Shown piece after piece: positions 60,758-63,973 of a stretch of 63,973 bases of DNA. Under the pieces are notes generated by a model that saw only the letters and a list, made by a program, of their open reading frames with translations, did no database searches and was not told the DNA's origin. Location of the stretch: contig NZ_JAHLQA010000026.1 of assembly GCF_018918125.1 (NCBI RefSeq), positions 1 to 63,973 on the forward strand, read 5' to 3'. The translations under genes were made by a program, and so were the position numbers. Position 1 is the stretch's first letter, and each line of letters begins with the position of its first letter. This DNA is from Blautia sp. MSJ-19. Lineage in GTDB: Bacteria > Bacillota > Clostridia > Lachnospirales > Lachnospiraceae.

Positions 60758-62862
60758 TGAAACTAAATAATATTTCGCCTCGTGTCAGCCAGATCCTTCA
60801 GATCCTGCTGGAACAGAATGCACCGATCTCTGTGAAAGCACTTGCAGAGCAGATGAATTTAAGCAAGCGCACGATACAGAGGGAAATGGATTCTGTCAAT
60901 GCAATCCTTAAAGGATATGAAATTATATTGAATTCCAAAACAGGAGTCGGAGTCTGGCTTGAAGGCAGCGAGGACAAAAAACAGGAGCTGCGGCAGGATC
61001 TGTCCATGGATGATCGTCTTGATGTCAGTAACCGTGAAGAGCGCCGGAAGCGTCTGACGCTTGAGATCCTCAAAGAAAAAGAGCTCCGCAAACTGTTTTA
61101 TTACAGCAGCCGCTTCCAGGTGAGTGAGGCGACGATCAGTGCAGACCTGGAAGTGATCGAGGACTGGCTGAACAGATACGGGCTTCGGATCACGCGCAAG
61201 CCGGGGAGCGGGATTTCCATTTCCGGAAGCGAGGAAGCATATCGCCGTGCAATCCGTGCTTTTATCAACGAAAATATCGATACCCATATGCTGCGGGAAG
61301 CCTATGAGGCCACAGAGAGTGATGCAGAGGGATACGCATCGCTGCAGTATGGAGATATCGGTAAGATTTTAAACGATGATATCGTGAAGCGAGTGATCGC
61401 CTGTCTGTCCGGGATGGACAATACCCGTGTGATGACTCTGACAGAGAGCTCTTATGTCGGTCTGGTGATCCACATTGCGATCGCGATCAACCGGATTCTC
61501 AAGGATGAGGTGATCGACACGGATGCATCCTGGCAGCAGGGACTTGTGGAGGATGCAGATTATCACCTTGCAGAGCAGATCGTGGAAGAACTGGAAGAAG
61601 AGTTTGAGATCGAGATCCCGGCAGTGGAAGTTTCCTATATCTGCCTGCACATCAAGGGGGCAAAGCATGAGAAAATCCAGTGGGACGGACAGAAGATCAA
61701 TGCGATCGAGAACCGGGAACTCCGGGGGCTTCTCAATGAGATGGTGGACGCTTTTGACCCGGAGAGTGCATATCTTCTGAAGCAGGATGAGGAATTTATC
61801 CAGGGTCTTCTCGCACACTTACGTCCGACTCTGATCCGCCTGGATCACGGTATGCAGATCCAGAACCCGGTGCTGGATGATATCAGACAGAATTATGCAG
61901 ATATTTATCAGAAATGTCTGAACGTTTCCAAAGTGCTGGAACGTTTTACCGGGAAGTCGGTCCCAGAGGAGGAGACGGGATTTCTGACCGTGCATTTTGG
62001 CGCAGCGATGGTGCGTCAGGAAGGACGCAAAGAAGAAATCCGGCAGGTGGATGTGGGAATCGTCTGCTCGAGCGGGATCGGGATCTCCCGTCTGATGCTG
62101 TCGAAGCTCAATAAGCTGTTTGGCGACCGGGTCAACCTTACTGCTTATGGCAAAAACGACATTACTTCTTATGTACAGGGCAAAACGGACTTTTTCGTAT
62201 CCAGTCTTCCGATTGAAAAAGCGGAAATCCCGGTGATCCATGTCAATCCGCTTCTGAACGAGGAGGATATCGACCAGATCCGCAAGATGATCTACCAGTA
62301 TCAGCGGATGCCGGCAAAACATAAACAGGAAGACCTGTTTTCCGTGCAGCTTGACCAGATCAACCAGATGGCGGCACAGATCAACATTGTCATCAAGGAC
62401 ATGGAGCTTTTTCATGTAGATGTGGACACCACGTTTGAAGAACTTCTGCATCAGATCGGTGAGAGACTTTCGCCGTATTCTGACCGGAGCCAGATCATCC
62501 AGGAGGATCTGATGCGGAGAGAACAGGTGTCTTCACAGATCTTTGCGGAGTTTGGCTTTGCGCTTCTGCATACCAGGACAAAAGGCGTGACGCGCCCGGT
62601 ATTTGCCGTATGCATGCCAGAAGGAAATGTGGCATTTGAGGATCCTTATTTCAAACAGATCACGGTGGCTTTTGTCATGCTGGTACCGGACGATGAACTG
62701 GTAAAGATCAACAATGACATCATGGGGCACATCAGCGGCATGCTCATCGAAGAACCGGAATTTATGGAAGTTACAGAGCAGGGAGACAAGGAGCAGATCC
62801 GCACGCTGCTGTCCAGACATCTAAAACAATATTTCAGAAAATACCTTTCAGGACTGTCATAA
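60757..62862 (+). CDS. mtlR: Mannitol operon activator MtlR
   Basis: A 701-residue PTS-controlled transcription activator. Order: N-terminal helix-turn-helix domains (residues 1-150, with SVKALAEQMNLSKRTIQREMD and FQVSEATISADLEVIEDWL), two PRD domains (about 180-410), a GatB-like EIIB domain (about 429-515, GIVCSSGIGISRLMLSKL) and an MtlA-type EIIA domain (about 550-701, with a histidine in FALLHTRTKGV). In the family, PRD2 phosphorylation activates and EIIB/EIIA states inhibit. The ATG at 60757 overlaps the previous stop; the upstream extension is within the paralogue gene. Confidence 0.92.
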   Translation: MKLNNISPRVSQILQILLEQNAPISVKALAEQMNLSKRTIQREMDSVNAILKGYEIILNSKTGVGVWLEGSEDKKQELRQDLSMDDRLDVSNREERRKRLTLEILKEKELRKLFYYSSRFQVSEATISADLEVIEDWLNRYGLRITRKPGSGISISGSEEAYRRAIRAFINENIDTHMLREAYEATESDAEGYASLQYGDIGKILNDDIVKRVIACLSGMDNTRVMTLTESSYVGLVIHIAIAINRILKDEVIDTDASWQQGLVEDADYHLAEQIVEELEEEFEIEIPAVEVSYICLHIKGAKHEKIQWDGQKINAIENRELRGLLNEMVDAFDPESAYLLKQDEEFIQGLLAHLRPTLIRLDHGMQIQNPVLDDIRQNYADIYQKCLNVSKVLERFTGKSVPEEETGFLTVHFGAAMVRQEGRKEEIRQVDVGIVCSSGIGISRLMLSKLNKLFGDRVNLTAYGKNDITSYVQGKTDFFVSSLPIEKAEIPVIHVNPLLNEEDIDQIRKMIYQYQRMPAKHKQEDLFSVQLDQINQMAAQINIVIKDMELFHVDVDTTFEELLHQIGERLSPYSDRSQIIQEDLMRREQVSSQIFAEFGFALLHTRTKGVTRPVFAVCMPEGNVAFEDPYFKQITVAFVMLVPDDELVKINNDIMGHISGMLIEEPEFMEVTEQGDKEQIRTLLSRHLKQYFRKYLSGLS

Positions 62863-62955
62863 ACGGCAGTCCAAGATTCTTTTAATGACCAGCAGGCATC
62901 GGGTTGGACGACTGATCTGTTTTCCGATGTCTGATATGGCTATTATATTAAGTCG

Positions 62956-62995
62956 TCGGCATCGATTTATAAGCATGACCTGTTATCGATGCCGA
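62956..62995. repeat. Hairpin with CATCGAT core
   Basis: TCGGCATCGAT (62956-62966) and ATCGATGCCGA (62985-62995) form a perfect 11-bp inverted repeat with an 18-base loop. It is the middle of three similar hairpins in 160 bp. Confidence 0.8.
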
Positions 62996-63019
62996 AGCTA
63001 CCAATCATTTTGGATTTTT

Positions 63020-63057
63020 TGCATCGGATTTACCAGACAGTATATTTTTCCGATGCA
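63020..63057. repeat. Hairpin with CATCGGA core
   Basis: TGCATCGGA (63020-63028) and TCCGATGCA (63049-63057) form a perfect 9-bp inverted repeat with a 20-base loop. Confidence 0.8.
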
Positions 63058-63274
63058 GGATCCTAGTAGCCACGGTAAGTTGCATAAAAGGACGTTTTTT
63101 TATCAATAAGCGATAATCCATTAAAAATCCCCCGAATTTCATAAGTAATTGAGTAAGTAGAATTTTCAAAGAAAAGGAAAAAATCCTCCAAGTCATTATA
63201 GACCGGGGGATGAGTGCTAGAAAAATTCATGTTTATTTGTTATAATCCCATCTTTGACAGTTGGAAGATAAAAA

Positions 63275-63314
63275 AGTGTCCGGAAAGCCTGTAAATATAG
63301 GCATTCTGGGCATT
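63275..63314 (+). terminator. Long hairpin, terminator-like
   Basis: Two 16-base arms (63275-63290 and 63299-63314) pair at 15 of 16 positions, counting three G-U pairs, around an 8-base loop. The tail is T-rich (TTCCTCTTT). An A-run precedes it. It could end a small transcript starting in the gene-free region. Confidence 0.55.
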
Positions 63315-63585
63315 TTCCTCTTTGTAACGATATGTACTATATTTTGGGTTTTATCTGTTTTGTTTCTTTAATGATAGTTCTCATAGACGATTTTGTGATA
63401 AATTCGTAGTCTGTTCGAAAATGAAAGGTTCTGTGCAGAGCATCGGTTAAGTCGGTCCTTGATTCCAAGGTATCTCTGCTAATGAATCACTTTGTTGATA
63501 TGGCAGTTCAAAGATACGGTTGGATTGGTGCCGCGTAAGGAGATGGTTTATACAAAAATTAAAATCACAAATTCATAATCCGAAT

Positions 63586-63615
63586 TTTAAACCTATCGGA
63601 TTCGATAGGTTTAAA
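63586..63615. repeat. 30-bp perfect palindrome
   Basis: TTTAAACCTATCG (63586-63598) and CGATAGGTTTAAA (63603-63615) are perfect 13-bp arms separated by GATT. No T-run follows, so a protein-binding site or a recombination target is more likely than a terminator. Confidence 0.75.
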
Positions 63616-63802
63616 GTAGAATGATGTTGCAATGGTGTATCGCAAAGACGATAATTTTTAATGGGATTATAACGCTATAAAAAATACTTTGCAAAATTAA
63701 ACCAATTTCACCTACCATATTGGTACTTGGGATAACATAAAATGGGGCTGTCGAAAAATAGATTTTGTTTCCCGACGGCCTTCCCCTTATAATAACTTTT
63801 TG

Positions 63803-63835
63803 CATCGGAAAATATGCTACATACTAAATCCGATG
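63803..63835. repeat. Hairpin with CATCGGA arms, distal copy
   Basis: CATCGGA (63803-63809) and TCCGATG (63829-63835) repeat the arm sequences seen near 62897-63057, 750 bp away. Confidence 0.7.
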
Positions 63836-63922
63836 TCCAAAAGTTAAGATAATCGGTTATGCCCGTATAATGGTGTAAATTGAATATTAAAAATAAATAG
63901 AGCCAAATGCTCTCCCTTTAGG

Positions 63923-63928
63923 TATAAT
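63923..63928 (+). promoter_or_regulatory. Probable promoter of the gene leaving the window
   Basis: TATAAT at 63923-63928; the -35 position 17 bp upstream holds GAGCCA, which is weak. Another TATAAT lies at 63866-63871. Either could drive the partial gene at 63968. Confidence 0.35.
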
Positions 63929-63967
63929 AAGTTCACCACAAACAAAATTACCAAGGAGGATTCACAA

Positions 63968-63973
63968 ATGGCT
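63968..63973 (+). CDS. Start of a gene cut by the window end
   Basis: ATG GCT (Met-Ala) follows an excellent AAGGAGG (63953-63959) with 8-base spacing. Only two codons are inside the window, so the product cannot be named. Confidence 0.6.

Larger units (their letters stand above)
62863..63967. other. 1.1-kb gene-free region rich in inverted repeats
   Basis: No ORF here has a credible ribosome site, length or recognisable protein. The stretch is A+T-rich and holds at least seven inverted repeats: four using CATCGG/CCGATG-type arms (62897-62929, 62956-62995, 63020-63057, 63803-63835), a long-range pair ATCCCCCG/CGGGGGAT (63127-63134 and 63204-63211), a 16-bp hairpin (63275-63314) and a 30-bp palindrome (63586-63615). 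It may hold noncoding RNAs, regulator sites or the decayed remains of an element. Confidence 0.75.

Noticed and set aside
63746..63780. Hairpin GGCTGTCG/CGACGGCC as a gene terminator
   Set aside because: Stem has one wobble and there is no gene on either strand for it to end; left as part of the repeat-rich region.

Overview
The window looks like chromosomal DNA of a Gram-positive, strictly anaerobic gut Firmicute, most likely a Lachnospiraceae relative of Blautia, Dorea or Mediterraneibacter. Reasons: strong AGGAGG ribosome sites, frequent TTG/GTG starts, a GH112 phosphorylase, SipW/TasA-type surface genes, anaerobic (cobalt-early) cobalamin genes, a GGGtGRT/IscU-like pair, and dispersed GTTACTGT hairpin repeats. 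No rRNA, tRNA, CRISPR array, prophage or complete IS was seen. The genus is inference.

Layout. (1) 1-12066: a LytTR response regulator followed by a six-gene surface-fibre locus: two SipW-like (Ser/His) signal peptidases, four TasA-like or TasA-associated exported proteins and a 2033-residue beta-helix adhesin. The regulator promoter has a run of nine G in its -35/-10 spacer, a classic layout for phase variation. The locus promoter carries 9-bp LytTR-like repeats at exact 21-bp intervals, then an intrinsic terminator before the first gene. This is the strongest candidate for an undescribed system. (2) 12107-15990: polyamine ABC operon potA-potB-potCD with fused permease and binding protein. 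(3) 16107-21286: DUF3786 protein, MoaA, and an AraC regulator divergent from a GH112 phosphorylase. (4) 21287-31971: ABC transporter without binding protein, QueH, ArgH, Asd, SelD, formate/nitrite channel, TopB, a left-handed beta-helix protein and a TraX-like membrane protein. (5) 32174-33910: IscU-like scaffold plus GGGtGRT protein. (6) 34084-40540: surface-polymer genes: two acyltransferase-3 proteins, a GT2-TagF fusion and an L,D-transpeptidase.

(7) 40610-52050: ten-gene cobalamin operon cbiD-cbiF-cbiG-cbiH-cbiJET-cbiA-cbiB-cobD-cbiP-cbiC from a perfect consensus promoter, without a visible cobalamin riboswitch. The missing methyltransferase cbiL lies 4 kb away on the other strand with an ABC-2 exporter. 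Between them are a divergent PdxR-like regulator (PLP lysine replaced by arginine) and a pyridoxal kinase. (8) 56893-62862: a small membrane-anchored surface protein, then mtlA, a diverged EIICB paralogue and the activator mtlR. (9) 62863-63967: 1.1 kb without a credible gene but full of inverted repeats built on CATCGG/CCGATG; the next gene starts 6 bases before the end.

Working together: moaA, selD and a formate/nitrite channel are what a molybdo- or seleno-formate dehydrogenase would need, and de novo corrinoid synthesis would fit acetogenic metabolism; neither enzyme system itself is in the window, so this is only suggestive. GH112 and mannitol uptake fit a host-glycan and sugar-alcohol diet. 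Gene calls rest on reading translated sequence and recalled family motifs; no database search was run.
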